This document shows, one piece after another, positions 8,655 to 17,023 of a stretch of 54,182 bases of DNA. Origin of the DNA: Roseburia sp. (GTDB lineage: Bacteria > Bacillota_A > Clostridia > Lachnospirales > Lachnospiraceae); contig DXQT01000017.1 in assembly GCA_019411365.1 (NCBI GenBank), positions 1 to 54,182 on the forward strand, given 5' to 3'. How positions within the stretch are numbered: the stretch's first letter is position 1; every line of letters begins with the position of its first letter. The notes under the pieces are model-generated. The model saw only the letters and a program-made list of their open reading frames with translations. It was not told the origin of the DNA and ran no database searches. The position numbers and the translations under genes are program-made.

Positions 8655-10214
8655 TTATGCATTGACGGTATCTACGAACTTCTGGAACGCTTTTCTGCCT
8701 TCCTCTGTGCACTTGTAAACACCTGCGTCCAATAAAACTTCTTTGAACACAAGACCGATTTCTGTCTGAATGATCTCATGTAATTTTTCCGGTGTAATCT
8801 CACCTTCCAAGCCGCTTCCCGCCGTAAATCCATACTTCGGCAGAAATTCCTCCACCCAGTCTGCATGTTTTGCAAGAACTTCATCCTCACGGATTTCTGC
8901 GCCGTCTAAGATTGCCTGCTCTAATGCAGCCATCTCATCTTTTAATCTGGCTGGAAGCACTGCAAGTCCCATAACCTCGATCAGACCAATGTTTTCCTTT
9001 TTGATATGATGAAGTTTTGCATGTGGATGGTAAACACCCAGCGGATGCTCCTCCGTCGTGATATTATTGCGGAGTACAAGATCTAACTCATAATCATTGC
9101 CGCGTTTTCTTGCGATAGGAGTGATCGTGTTGTGTGGTTCGCCCTCTGTCTCTGCAAAAATAAATGCATCTTCATCCGTATAACCTCTCCATGCAAGTAA
9201 AATCTTATCTGCTAGTTCGATCAGGCGCTCTTTTTGTGGTGCGCTGATACGGATCACGGACATTGGCCATTTTACGATTCCGGCTTTCACATCCTCAAAT
9301 CCTTTGAAGGTCAGCTCTTTTTCGACCGGTGCTTTTGCCATGGCAAACTCATAATGTCCACCCTGGAAATGATCATGGCTCAAGATAGATCCTCCAACAA
9401 TCGGAAGATCCGCATTCGATCCGACAAAGTAATGTGGGAACTGCTCTACAAAATCCAACAGTTTTCCAAAGGTTGCTTTCTCGATTTTCATCGGTGTATG
9501 CTCTGCATTAAAAACGATGCAGTGCTCATTGTAGTAAACATATGGAGAATACTGGAAGAACCAGTCACTGTGATTGATCGTTACCGGAATAATCCTGTGG
9601 TTCTGTCTTGCCGGATGGTTCACACGTCCTGCATATCCCTCGTTTTCCTTGCACAAAAGGCATTTCGGATAACCGCTCTGTTTTGCAAGCTTGGCTGCCG
9701 CAATCGCCTTCGGATCTTTTTCCGGTTTGGAGAGGTTGATGGTGATATCCAATGTTCCAAACTCGGTATCTGCAGTCCATTTCTGGTCTTTTTTGATACG
9801 GTATCTACGAATGTAGTTTGTATCTCTGCTTAATTTGTAAAAATAATCGGTTGCTTCCTTTGGACTGATCTGATAGAGTGCCTGGAATTTTTTGATCACT
9901 TCGCTTGGTCTCGGCACAAGCATACTCATGATCTTTGTATCGAACAGATCCCTGTATGTGATCGTATCCTCCGGCATCAGTCCATCTTCTGCTGCATAAT
10001 CGAGCATCTCATTTAAGATGCCTTCCAATGCTGCCTCTGCACTCTCCTGTGTCATCGGAGTTCTCTTTGCATAGGCTGCTGCCACTTCATCGTCCAGTTC
10101 ATCCAGATGAAAAAGTTCTAACAGACGGTTAATGGTAAATCTCCTGTCTTCCGGCTCTACCAGCCCGGTCACAAGACCATATTCTGTCAATTCTAAAATT
10201 CTTTCCTGAATCAT
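8655..10214 (-). CDS. galT: UDP-glucose--hexose-1-phosphate uridylyltransferase, Firmicutes type 2
   Basis: Leloir-pathway enzyme exchanging UMP between UDP-glucose and galactose-1-phosphate. 519 residues, typical of the long Gram-positive GalT rather than the roughly 350-residue E. coli type. The N-terminal domain holds NRLLELFHLDELDDE; the HIT-like part shows SILSHDHFQGGHYEFAM with the active-site histidines. Later landmarks are AETEGEPHNTITPIARKRG and GVYHPHAKLHHIKKENIGLIEVMGLAVLP. A GAGGATAACACA ribosome binding site precedes the start. It is the second gene after galK; a 250-bp foldback repeat separates them and ends 30 nt before this start codon. Confidence 0.97.
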   Translation of the reverse strand: MIQERILELTEYGLVTGLVEPEDRRFTINRLLELFHLDELDDEVAAAYAKRTPMTQESAEAALEGILNEMLDYAAEDGLMPEDTITYRDLFDTKIMSMLVPRPSEVIKKFQALYQISPKEATDYFYKLSRDTNYIRRYRIKKDQKWTADTEFGTLDITINLSKPEKDPKAIAAAKLAKQSGYPKCLLCKENEGYAGRVNHPARQNHRIIPVTINHSDWFFQYSPYVYYNEHCIVFNAEHTPMKIEKATFGKLLDFVEQFPHYFVGSNADLPIVGGSILSHDHFQGGHYEFAMAKAPVEKELTFKGFEDVKAGIVKWPMSVIRISAPQKERLIELADKILLAWRGYTDEDAFIFAETEGEPHNTITPIARKRGNDYELDLVLRNNITTEEHPLGVYHPHAKLHHIKKENIGLIEVMGLAVLPARLKDEMAALEQAILDGAEIREDEVLAKHADWVEEFLPKYGFTAGSGLEGEITPEKLHEIIQTEIGLVFKEVLLDAGVYKCTEEGRKAFQKFVDTVNA

Positions 10215-10243
10215 TGTGTTATCCTCTTTATTTAAGAATTATT

Positions 10244-10493
10244 TAGATAATTGCGAAACTCTGATTTAGGTTGTAACAATTGTGAAGAATTAACAAAATT
10301 TTCGAAGACACGCTTCCGCTACGTGTCGCTCGCAACGGTACTAAGAACTCATCTCCTGTATTTCAATTCTGATAAATCAGAATGAAATACAGAATCTGAC
10401 TTCTAAGAACCGGCGGCTCCCCAGTGTCTTCTCAAGCTTTTGTCAATTTTCCACAATTTAAATCTACTTATTTATGAGTTTCGCAATTATCTA
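10244..10493. repeat. MITE-like foldback repeat, family A copy 1 (between galK and galT)
   Basis: A 250-bp element with perfect 18-bp inverted ends (TAGATAATTGCGAAACTC) flanked by an exact 11-bp direct repeat TAAGAATTATT (10233-10243 and 10494-10504), a target-site duplication. The interior shares GTTAACAAAATTTTCGAAGACACGC-like, CTACGTGTCGCT and CTCCCCAGTGT blocks with copies at 34373 and 51017, and is itself an imperfect palindrome. The left part of copy 1 holds an extra local palindrome around TCTGATAAATCAGA. It encodes no protein. The right target duplication overlaps the galK stop codon. In the galKT transcript it would form a long hairpin. Confidence 0.85.
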
Positions 10494-10502
10494 TAAGAAT
10501 TA

Positions 10503-11672
10503 TTAATCCAATTTTACTGGACCGTCACCGATCTCAACTACATAGAAATCAGCAGCGTAACCGATTTTATCTTTGTAAGCAGCACCTACTTTTTCAATAA
10601 AGGAATCCACTGCCTCATCTTTTACGATGCTGACGGTACATCCACCGAATCCTGCACCTGTCATGCGGGAACCAATCACTCCGTCTACTTTCCATGCCTC
10701 TTCCACCAATGTGTCAAGCTCGATACCGGTTACTTCGTAATCATCACGAAGTGAAACATGGGAGGCGTTCATTAACTCACCAAACAGAGCAACATCGTTA
10801 TTCTTTAATGCTTCCACTGCCTTGATGGTTCTTTGATTCTCATAAACCGCATGTTTTGCACGTTTTACCCTGACAGGATCTTTGATCGCATCTTTGTACT
10901 GTTCAAACTGTTCCTCCGTGAGTTCACCAAGGGAATCAATTTTAACAACTTTCTGGAGTTCTGCCAGTGCAGTCTCGCACTCACTTCTTCTCTCATTGTA
11001 TTTGGAATCTCCAAGCCCACGTTTTTTGTTGCTGCAGGAGATCACGATCTTTGCATTTTCCAGTTTGATCGGTGCATACTCATATTTTAAAGTTGCTGTG
11101 TCAAGGAAAATCGCATGACCTGCTTTTCCCATTGCAATCGCAAACTGATCCATGATACCACAGTTTACGCCGTTGAATTTATTTTCAGAGAACTGTCCGA
11201 TCAGCGCAAGATCCTGATTTGTTACGTCAAATCCAAACATATCTTTTAAAATATATCCGGTCAGAACTTCAACTGATGCAGAAGAAGAAAGTCCGGAGCC
11301 GTTTGGAATATTGCCAAATAAAACAAGATCCATGCCCTGCTCTACTTTCATTCCCTTCTCGCCAAACGCCCACATAACTCCCTTTGGATAGTTCGTCCAG
11401 TCAGCTTCTTTTTCCGGCTTTAATCCTTCTACTGAGGACTCAATCACACCGAGCTGCTCAAAATTCATGGAATAGAAACGAAGTTTCTTATCATCTCTTT
11501 TTCTTGCCACACCATATGTACCAATAGTGAGTGCACAAGGGAAAACGTGTCCTCCGTTGTAATCGGTATGCTCACCGATCATGTTCACACGTCCCGGTGC
11601 AAAATAAACACCGATTTCACCCTCATCCCCGAATAACTCTTTAAATTTTGCTAATACATCTTCCCAGATCAT
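10503..11672 (-). CDS. galK: Galactokinase
   Basis: GHMP-family kinase phosphorylating galactose at C1, the first Leloir step. 389 residues, the standard length. The galactokinase signature GRVNMIGEHTDYNGG is at about 27-41, the ATP-binding GLSSSASVE in the middle and GSRMTGAGFGGCTVS near the end. A longer reading to 11849 is open, but the ATG at 11670-11672 has AGGAGG 6 nt upstream and gives the known N-terminus (MIWEDVLAKF). The stop codon coincides with the target duplication of the family A repeat. Confidence 0.97.
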   Translation of the reverse strand: MIWEDVLAKFKELFGDEGEIGVYFAPGRVNMIGEHTDYNGGHVFPCALTIGTYGVARKRDDKKLRFYSMNFEQLGVIESSVEGLKPEKEADWTNYPKGVMWAFGEKGMKVEQGMDLVLFGNIPNGSGLSSSASVEVLTGYILKDMFGFDVTNQDLALIGQFSENKFNGVNCGIMDQFAIAMGKAGHAIFLDTATLKYEYAPIKLENAKIVISCSNKKRGLGDSKYNERRSECETALAELQKVVKIDSLGELTEEQFEQYKDAIKDPVRVKRAKHAVYENQRTIKAVEALKNNDVALFGELMNASHVSLRDDYEVTGIELDTLVEEAWKVDGVIGSRMTGAGFGGCTVSIVKDEAVDSFIEKVGAAYKDKIGYAADFYVVEIGDGPVKLD

Positions 11673-11677
11673 AAAAT

Positions 11678-11743
11678 CCTCCTTGTTTTGCGAAGCAAAA
11701 TCCGAACCCTTGTGAGGAGAGGATTTAGCCTCCTTGTTTTGCG
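11678..11743 (-). repeat. Duplicated ribosome-binding segment in the galK leader
   Basis: The 15-bp block CGCAAAACAAGGAGG occurs twice on the minus strand, at 11678-11692 (used by galK) and 11729-11743. Between them is TTTTGCTTCGCAAAA, a small hairpin. The upstream copy is followed by no ATG at the right distance, so it looks like a decoy or a relic of a local duplication. Confidence 0.6.
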
Positions 11744-11777
11744 CTTCTGCGCATCTTCCGTTTCCTGTTACTATCAC

Positions 11778-11804
11778 ATTATCATGTTCGTTTTTACATT
11801 GCAA
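11778..11804 (-). promoter_or_regulatory. Possible galK promoter
   Basis: Minus strand: TTGCAA (11799-11804), a 15-nt spacer, GATAAT (11778-11783). Spacing is shorter than ideal. It lies just after the terminator of the upstream gene, which places galK and galT in their own unit. Confidence 0.4.
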
Positions 11805-11833
11805 CCAATTGACCGCAGACTGCAACAATAAAA

Positions 11834-11871
11834 AAGAAAGATGCAACATTTTTACATGTCACATCTTTCTT
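11834..11871 (-). terminator. Intrinsic terminator after the AAA-ATPase-like gene
   Basis: 10-bp stem AAGAAAGATG (11834-11843) with CATCTTTCTT (11862-11871); on the minus strand the stem is followed by TTTTATTG. Confidence 0.8.
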
Positions 11872-11909
11872 GAAATTAGTTTTCTTCTAACATAACCTTA
11901 CATTAAGTA

Positions 11910-13178
11910 TCACGGACGTTGTCCGTCTTTTTCCACATTCTGCTTAAACAAAGCCAGAACCTGCTCTGTGATAATGTTCCGGATTTCTCTGTTTGGCACT
12001 GCAAGTCTGAATCTTTTTGTATCAACTCTGCCTTTATGCGTAAGATATCCCGCCATGAAAAGTGTACTCCAAAGGTTATCCATGGATGCATACAGTTCAT
12101 TATAAGTCAGATCCTCACGTATATCTTTTTCTACGATTTCACCATTTACAAGTCTCTCTAAGTCTGTTTTTGCCAGCCCCTTTGCTGCTCCTGCACTTTC
12201 TATAAAATGTTTCAGCACATCGTTTCCACTGGTATTAGTCCAATAATTCTCTGGTGGAAGCATCGGATTCCTTCTGTGCGCATCGCAATAATTAATGACA
12301 TCCCACGGGCAATAAACATCTGCATTTCCAAAGCGGTATCCGTCATACCACTCTTTTACCGTTTCATAGTGTGTATCCTGACCGTAATAATGAAGCATTT
12401 CTTTCACTTCATCATCGACAAATCCAAACGTCTCATCATACTCTTCATCAAGGATTGAATTTGTCTTAAAATTGTTCAGTCCTGTAAAAATGCTCTCCTT
12501 TGCCACACGCAGACAGCCTGTTAAAACTGCAAATTTCAAACTACTGTTTGTCTTTAACACGTTTTCAAATAAATTTCTGACAAGTAAAACCATCTGGTCA
12601 TAGTAACCATTCTCGTTTGCCTTGGCAAGAGGTACATCATACGCATCAATGAGTACAATCACTTTTTTCTCATAATACTTTTCCAGTAATGCAGTCAGCG
12701 TTTTCATACTGTATACAAGTGTGTCCTCGCCCATATCTCCTGTAACAAGCGACATATATTCTGCCTTGTCTATGTCATCTAACCTATTTCCACTCATGAT
12801 AATCCGGTGCATTTTCGCTTCTTCCATCACAATCCGTTTCAACAGGCTGCGTGCATTTTCGTAACTGTCTGCATTTACCCCTTTTAAACTGATTGATATG
12901 ACCGGATACTTTCCCATATATGCATCACATAAAGCCTTATTCTTAGAAATATATAATCCTTCAAACAGCGACTGATCTGTACCGATTTCAAAGAAACATT
13001 TGAGCATACTCATATTCAATGTCTTACCAAACCGACGTGGACGCGTGAACAGATTGACCTCTCCCCAGTTATTTAAAAGCTGCTCGATCAGACTGGTTTT
13101 ATCAACATAATAAAAACCATCTCTGCGGATTTTTTCAAAATTGTCAATTCCAACAGGTAATTTTATAAATTCTGCCAT
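11910..13178 (-). CDS. AAA-ATPase-like protein (PF09820 type), C-terminally truncated
   Basis: 422 residues. The N-terminus reads as the AAA-ATPase-like domain common in gut anaerobes (LPVGIDNFEKIRRDGFYYVD, then the P-loop region RPRRFGKTLNMSMLKCFFE). VIVLIDAYDVPLAKA is the Walker B region; Asp-Ala replaces the usual Asp-Glu-Tyr. Relatives of about 520-580 residues continue into a PD-(D/E)XK nuclease-like domain (DUF1703). Here the frame stops at FKQNVEKDGQRP just where that domain should begin, so the nuclease half is missing. Function is unknown for the family. The start has GGAGAGG. It lies in a short accessory patch with the Rpn-family gene. Confidence 0.8.
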   Translation of the reverse strand: MAEFIKLPVGIDNFEKIRRDGFYYVDKTSLIEQLLNNWGEVNLFTRPRRFGKTLNMSMLKCFFEIGTDQSLFEGLYISKNKALCDAYMGKYPVISISLKGVNADSYENARSLLKRIVMEEAKMHRIIMSGNRLDDIDKAEYMSLVTGDMGEDTLVYSMKTLTALLEKYYEKKVIVLIDAYDVPLAKANENGYYDQMVLLVRNLFENVLKTNSSLKFAVLTGCLRVAKESIFTGLNNFKTNSILDEEYDETFGFVDDEVKEMLHYYGQDTHYETVKEWYDGYRFGNADVYCPWDVINYCDAHRRNPMLPPENYWTNTSGNDVLKHFIESAGAAKGLAKTDLERLVNGEIVEKDIREDLTYNELYASMDNLWSTLFMAGYLTHKGRVDTKRFRLAVPNREIRNIITEQVLALFKQNVEKDGQRP

Positions 13179-13218
13179 AGCTGCCTCTCCAAACTATTTT
13201 TTTTGCAATTTCTACTTA

Positions 13219-13227
13219 AGTATAACA
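13219..13227 (-). promoter_or_regulatory. Extended -10 promoter (TGtTATACT) for the AAA-ATPase-like gene
   Basis: Minus-strand TATACT at 13219-13224 with TG one base upstream, about 40 nt before the start codon. No convincing -35. Confidence 0.45.
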
Positions 13228-13353
13228 AATCTATCTCATAAATGGTAACGTTAAATGTAACTGTATGATAGGCGATGAACTGCTCTTTATTTGGAATATA
13301 AGAAACATAGCGCGAAGCAAAGATATTGTTAGGCAAACCGCCGAGAGCATATC

Positions 13354-14307
13354 TTATGCGTTCTGTTTTCTATATGCGTAAAGATATTCCTGTGCTTTTT
13401 GCAGTGAAACATTCAACTTTTTTTGAAGTCTTGCTAAAATATCCTCCTCGGAAAGTCCAAAGTCATTCCCCATTTCAATAATACCTTTTGCCTCTCCTTC
13501 ATTCCATGTTTCCTGAAATACACTGACCATACCTTTCTCTCCTTCCCCAATCAATTCATTATAATCAATTTTTCCATTCATAGTGCCTGCTACTGTCATA
13601 ATAACAGCTTTGTCTACCTTATGTTTTCTTGTATAATCTATTGCTTTTTCTTTTTTTCCATCTGTTCTTCCACTTCTGCTTAAAAGAATTTCAAGCAGAT
13701 TAAATAAATCCTGATTATTTACATTATGCAATACCAGATTATTTTTTCCGGCTTCCACCAGATGTATTTTATAATCATTCACAAATGTTTCCATTGCTTT
13801 TGGAATATTTAGCATCCCATGCAAAGATACTGCTCCATCCCACGGCTTCTCACCATAATAGATAACGATTGTAATAACAGGAATAAATTTATCTGTTTTC
13901 TTCATTCCCGACAGATATTCATCTTCTGTTAATCCTTTTTCTTTTTTACGCTTTGCCGCATTGTCATCATACTGCTTTTTGTATGTACTATAATCATATC
14001 CCATCACTCTTAACGGCATTGCATAATGGATACATTCCTGTCCCTCCAATCCAAGTATAACAAATTCAGCATCATAAGTGGTAGATTTTTTTCTGATTTT
14101 AACGTTATCTCTTGCTGCCACAATACTCTGTATATACTCCTTGTGTTCTAATACCAAAGATTCCTCTGTATCCATATCTTCTAATTCTTCCGGTTTTATA
14201 ACCTTATTTCCATTAAATAAAACTGCATTAAAAATATCTGCAAACTGTTCGTTATTCCGCCAGTAATTCTTTACTACAGTATCTGCTTTCAATACTTTTT
14301 TTCCCAT
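13354..14307 (-). CDS. Rpn family recombination-promoting nuclease / putative transposase-like protein
   Basis: 317 residues from the chosen start. Similar to the Rpn/PD-(D/E)XK group abundant in Lachnospiraceae: an N-terminal region ending in KSTTYDAEFVILGLEGQ, IHYAMPLRVMGYDYSTY, then FIPVITIVIYYG. Asp in TYDAE and Glu-x-Gln in LEGQ fit a degenerate PD-(D/E)XK site with Gln in place of Lys. The C-terminus has a short helical tail. The ATG at 14305-14307 has AAGGAG 9 nt upstream; a longer frame to 14484 has no such support. Such proteins are tied to DNA cleavage and recombination in E. coli; the role here is unknown. Confidence 0.8.
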   Translation of the reverse strand: MGKKVLKADTVVKNYWRNNEQFADIFNAVLFNGNKVIKPEELEDMDTEESLVLEHKEYIQSIVAARDNVKIRKKSTTYDAEFVILGLEGQECIHYAMPLRVMGYDYSTYKKQYDDNAAKRKKEKGLTEDEYLSGMKKTDKFIPVITIVIYYGEKPWDGAVSLHGMLNIPKAMETFVNDYKIHLVEAGKNNLVLHNVNNQDLFNLLEILLSRSGRTDGKKEKAIDYTRKHKVDKAVIMTVAGTMNGKIDYNELIGEGEKGMVSVFQETWNEGEAKGIIEMGNDFGLSEEDILARLQKKLNVSLQKAQEYLYAYRKQNA

Positions 14308-14436
14308 ATATAATTGCTCCTTCCTATATACCTGATATTTCAGGAAAATAGTTTCGTCGCTTTTTGCACTTGCAGTTTTAACTGGATTTTTATGCAGACC
14401 TTGCACCCTCAATTTGATAAAAAAGATTTCCTTATT

Positions 14437-14465
14437 ACCATAACTTGTATCGAAAAAATTGTCAA
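14437..14465 (-). promoter_or_regulatory. Promoter for the Rpn-family gene
   Basis: Minus strand: TTGACA (14460-14465), a 17-nt spacer, TATGGT (14437-14442). Leader of about 125 nt to the ATG at 14307. Confidence 0.55.
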
Positions 14466-14496
14466 TTTGTTTTTGACATAACATAAATATAGAAAA

Positions 14497-14521
14497 ACAG
14501 CCCCTTTTTCACAGGGACTGT
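14497..14521 (-). terminator. Intrinsic terminator of the ileS-glgP unit
   Basis: ACAGCCCC (14497-14504) pairs with GGGACTGT (14514-14521) with one A-C mismatch; the minus strand continues TTTTTC. It lies 30 nt past the glgP stop. Confidence 0.8.
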
Positions 14522-14550
14522 CCTTCTTGTAATTTTATTTTCTTATCACT

Positions 14551-17019
14551 TTATTCCACATCAACCTTCACCTTCGGTAAATGCCAGATATCATCCACAT
14601 ATTCCTGAATCGTTCTGTCGGATGAGAACTTGCCGGAATGTGCAGTGTTTAAGATAGCGCTCTTTGCCCAGGCGCTCTTGTTCTTGTAATACTCCATGAT
14701 CTTCTTCTGCGCTTCTGCATAAGAACGGAAGTCTGCAAGAATGAAGTAAGTATCCGCGTACTGTGTGCTGTGTGTATTCAGCAGTGAATTGTACAGGTCA
14801 CGGAAAAGTTCGGAGTCGTTCGGTGAGTAGAATCCGTTCACTAACTGTGTCAGAACTTTGCGGATATCCTGATCCGTGTTGAAAATCTGCATCGGATCAT
14901 AATCACGGTTATGCTCATGTGCGATGACTTCGTCAGAGCTCATACCGAAAATGAACATATTATCCGGTCCTACTTCCTCGTACATCTCTACATTCGCACC
15001 GTCCATCGTTCCAAGTGTCAGGGCACCGTTTAACATGAACTTCATATTACCGGTACCGGATGCCTCTTTACTTGCAGTTGAAATCTGCTCGCTGACATCT
15101 GCTGCTGCAAAGATCCACTCTGCATTGGAAACTTTGTAGTCCTCGATAAATACCACTTTGATCTTATTATTGATACTCTTATCATTGTTGATCACTTCTG
15201 CAACGCTGTTGATCAGTTTAATGGTAAGTTTTGCATTTTTATAACCGGCTGCTGCCTTTGCACCAAAAATGAATGTTCTTGGAACAAATTCCATATCCGG
15301 ATGCTCTTTGATCTCATTATAGAGATACATAACATGAAGGATATTCAACAGCTGACGTTTGTACTCATGAAGACGTTTTACCTGTACATCAAAGATGGAA
15401 TCCGGATCAACATCAATTCCATTGTGCTCTTTGATATATTTTGCAAGACGTACTTTATTCTGGTGTTTGATCTCAAGAAACTCCTGCTGTGCTTTTTTAT
15501 CATCTGCATAAGGCGCAAGTTTCCTGATCTGGGAAAGGTCTGTGATCCAGCCTTCTCCCACATGTGCTGTCACCCAGTCAGCCAGAAGCGGGTTCGCATG
15601 TGCTAAGAAACGTCTCTGTGTGATACCATTGGTTTTGTTATTGAACTTCTGCGGCATCATCTCATAGAAATCTTTTAACTGCTCTTTTTTCAAAATCTCT
15701 GTGTGCAGTCTGGCAACACCGTTGACAGAATAACCTGCAACGATCGCAAGATGCGCCATTTTTACCTGACCATCATATAAAATTGCCATTTTTGCAATTT
15801 TTTTATTGTTGCCCGGATACTGCTCCTGGATCTGTAAAACAAAACGGCGGTTGATCTCTTCCACGATCTGATATACACGCGGAAGCAGTCTCTGGAAAAT
15901 CTCGATCGGCCATTTTTCGAGAGCCTCAGCCATAATGGTATGGTTGGTATAAGCAACACAGTGGGTTGTGATATCCCACGCATCCTCCCAGCTTAAGCCT
16001 TCCTCATCCAGTAAGATACGCATTAACTCTGCCACTGCAACTGTCGGATGTGTATCATTCATCTGGAATACTGCTTTCTCAGGCAGCTGATGGATATCCT
16101 CATGATGCTTTTTAAATCTTGCGATCGCACGCTGTAAACTTGCAGATACGAAGAAATACTGCTGTTTTAAACGAAGTTCTTTTCCCTGAATATGATTGTC
16201 ATTCGGATAAAGGACTTCCACCAGATTACGTGCAAGGTTTTCCTGCTCTACCGCTTTGTTATAATCTCCTTTATCAAAGGAATCTAACTGGAAACCTTCT
16301 TTAGGCTCTGCATCCCAGATCATCAGTGTGTTGACCATGTGGTTGTCATAACCTACGATCGGCATATCGTATGGGATCGCCATAACGGACTGATAGCCTT
16401 CATGAATAAATCTGGTGTTGCCATTTCCCATGTCTTCGGTACGGACATAGCCGCCGAATTTGATCTCGTAGGAATACTCCGGTCTGCGAAGTTCGAATGG
16501 GTAGCCATTCTTTAACCAGTTATCCGGTACCTCTACCTGAAAACCATCCGAAATCTGCTGTTTGAACATACCATAACGATAACGGATACCGCAGCCGTAA
16601 GCTGCGTATCCGAGTGTTGCCAGTGATTCCATAAAGCATGCTGCAAGACGTCCAAGACCACCGTTTCCGAGTGCAGGATCCGGCTCCTGATCTTCGATCA
16701 CGTCAAGATTCAGTCCGATTTCTTCCAGAGCTTCTTTCACTTCTTTGTAAGCTTTTAAATTGATCAGGTTATTTCCAAGCGCACGGCCCATCAGAAATTC
16801 CATTGACATATAATAGACAATCTTTGGATCCTGATCGTCAAATGCCTGCTGGGTTGCCAGCCAGTCATCGATCACAACGTCTTTTACGACATAGGATACC
16901 GCCTGGAAAATCTCCTGCTGGCTTGCTTCTTTTAACTGTTTGCGATACATATGACGGACTGTCTCTGTTACATCATTGATAAATTTTTTCTTATTGAAGA
17001 CTGCTGCTGTTTTAGACAT
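14551..17019 (-). CDS. glgP: Glycogen/starch/alpha-glucan phosphorylase (822 residues)
   Basis: GT35 enzyme releasing glucose-1-phosphate from alpha-1,4-glucans with a PLP cofactor. Full length: MSMEFLMGRALGNNLINL near the N-terminus, [19 protein letters not shown], and MNDTHPTVAVAELMRIL. The PLP-binding segment near the C-terminus reads [28 protein letters not shown]. Its start lies 4 nt after the ileS stop codon, and its GGAGAG ribosome binding site is inside the last ileS codons, so the two should be co-transcribed and translationally coupled. A second phosphorylase of 750 residues lies at 44416. Its glucan preference cannot be told by eye. Confidence 0.96.
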   Translation of the reverse strand: MSKTAAVFNKKKFINDVTETVRHMYRKQLKEASQQEIFQAVSYVVKDVVIDDWLATQQAFDDQDPKIVYYMSMEFLMGRALGNNLINLKAYKEVKEALEEIGLNLDVIEDQEPDPALGNGGLGRLAACFMESLATLGYAAYGCGIRYRYGMFKQQISDGFQVEVPDNWLKNGYPFELRRPEYSYEIKFGGYVRTEDMGNGNTRFIHEGYQSVMAIPYDMPIVGYDNHMVNTLMIWDAEPKEGFQLDSFDKGDYNKAVEQENLARNLVEVLYPNDNHIQGKELRLKQQYFFVSASLQRAIARFKKHHEDIHQLPEKAVFQMNDTHPTVAVAELMRILLDEEGLSWEDAWDITTHCVAYTNHTIMAEALEKWPIEIFQRLLPRVYQIVEEINRRFVLQIQEQYPGNNKKIAKMAILYDGQVKMAHLAIVAGYSVNGVARLHTEILKKEQLKDFYEMMPQKFNNKTNGITQRRFLAHANPLLADWVTAHVGEGWITDLSQIRKLAPYADDKKAQQEFLEIKHQNKVRLAKYIKEHNGIDVDPDSIFDVQVKRLHEYKRQLLNILHVMYLYNEIKEHPDMEFVPRTFIFGAKAAAGYKNAKLTIKLINSVAEVINNDKSINNKIKVVFIEDYKVSNAEWIFAAADVSEQISTASKEASGTGNMKFMLNGALTLGTMDGANVEMYEEVGPDNMFIFGMSSDEVIAHEHNRDYDPMQIFNTDQDIRKVLTQLVNGFYSPNDSELFRDLYNSLLNTHSTQYADTYFILADFRSYAEAQKKIMEYYKNKSAWAKSAILNTAHSGKFSSDRTIQEYVDDIWHLPKVKVDVE

Positions 17020-17023
17020 TTCC

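Noticed and set aside
9234..9833. Plus-strand reading frame of 199 codons inside galT
   Set aside because: A shadow of galT on the other strand; the minus-strand frame carries all GalT motifs.
11673..11849. 59-residue N-terminal extension of galactokinase
   Set aside because: It translates the promoter and the duplicated ribosome-binding segments; AGGAGG directly before 11672 fixes the start.
11910..14307. Toxin-antitoxin or phage defence pair made by the AAA-ATPase-like and Rpn-family genes
   Set aside because: They are 175 nt apart with separate promoters, both families are common singletons in Lachnospiraceae, and the ATPase copy is truncated.
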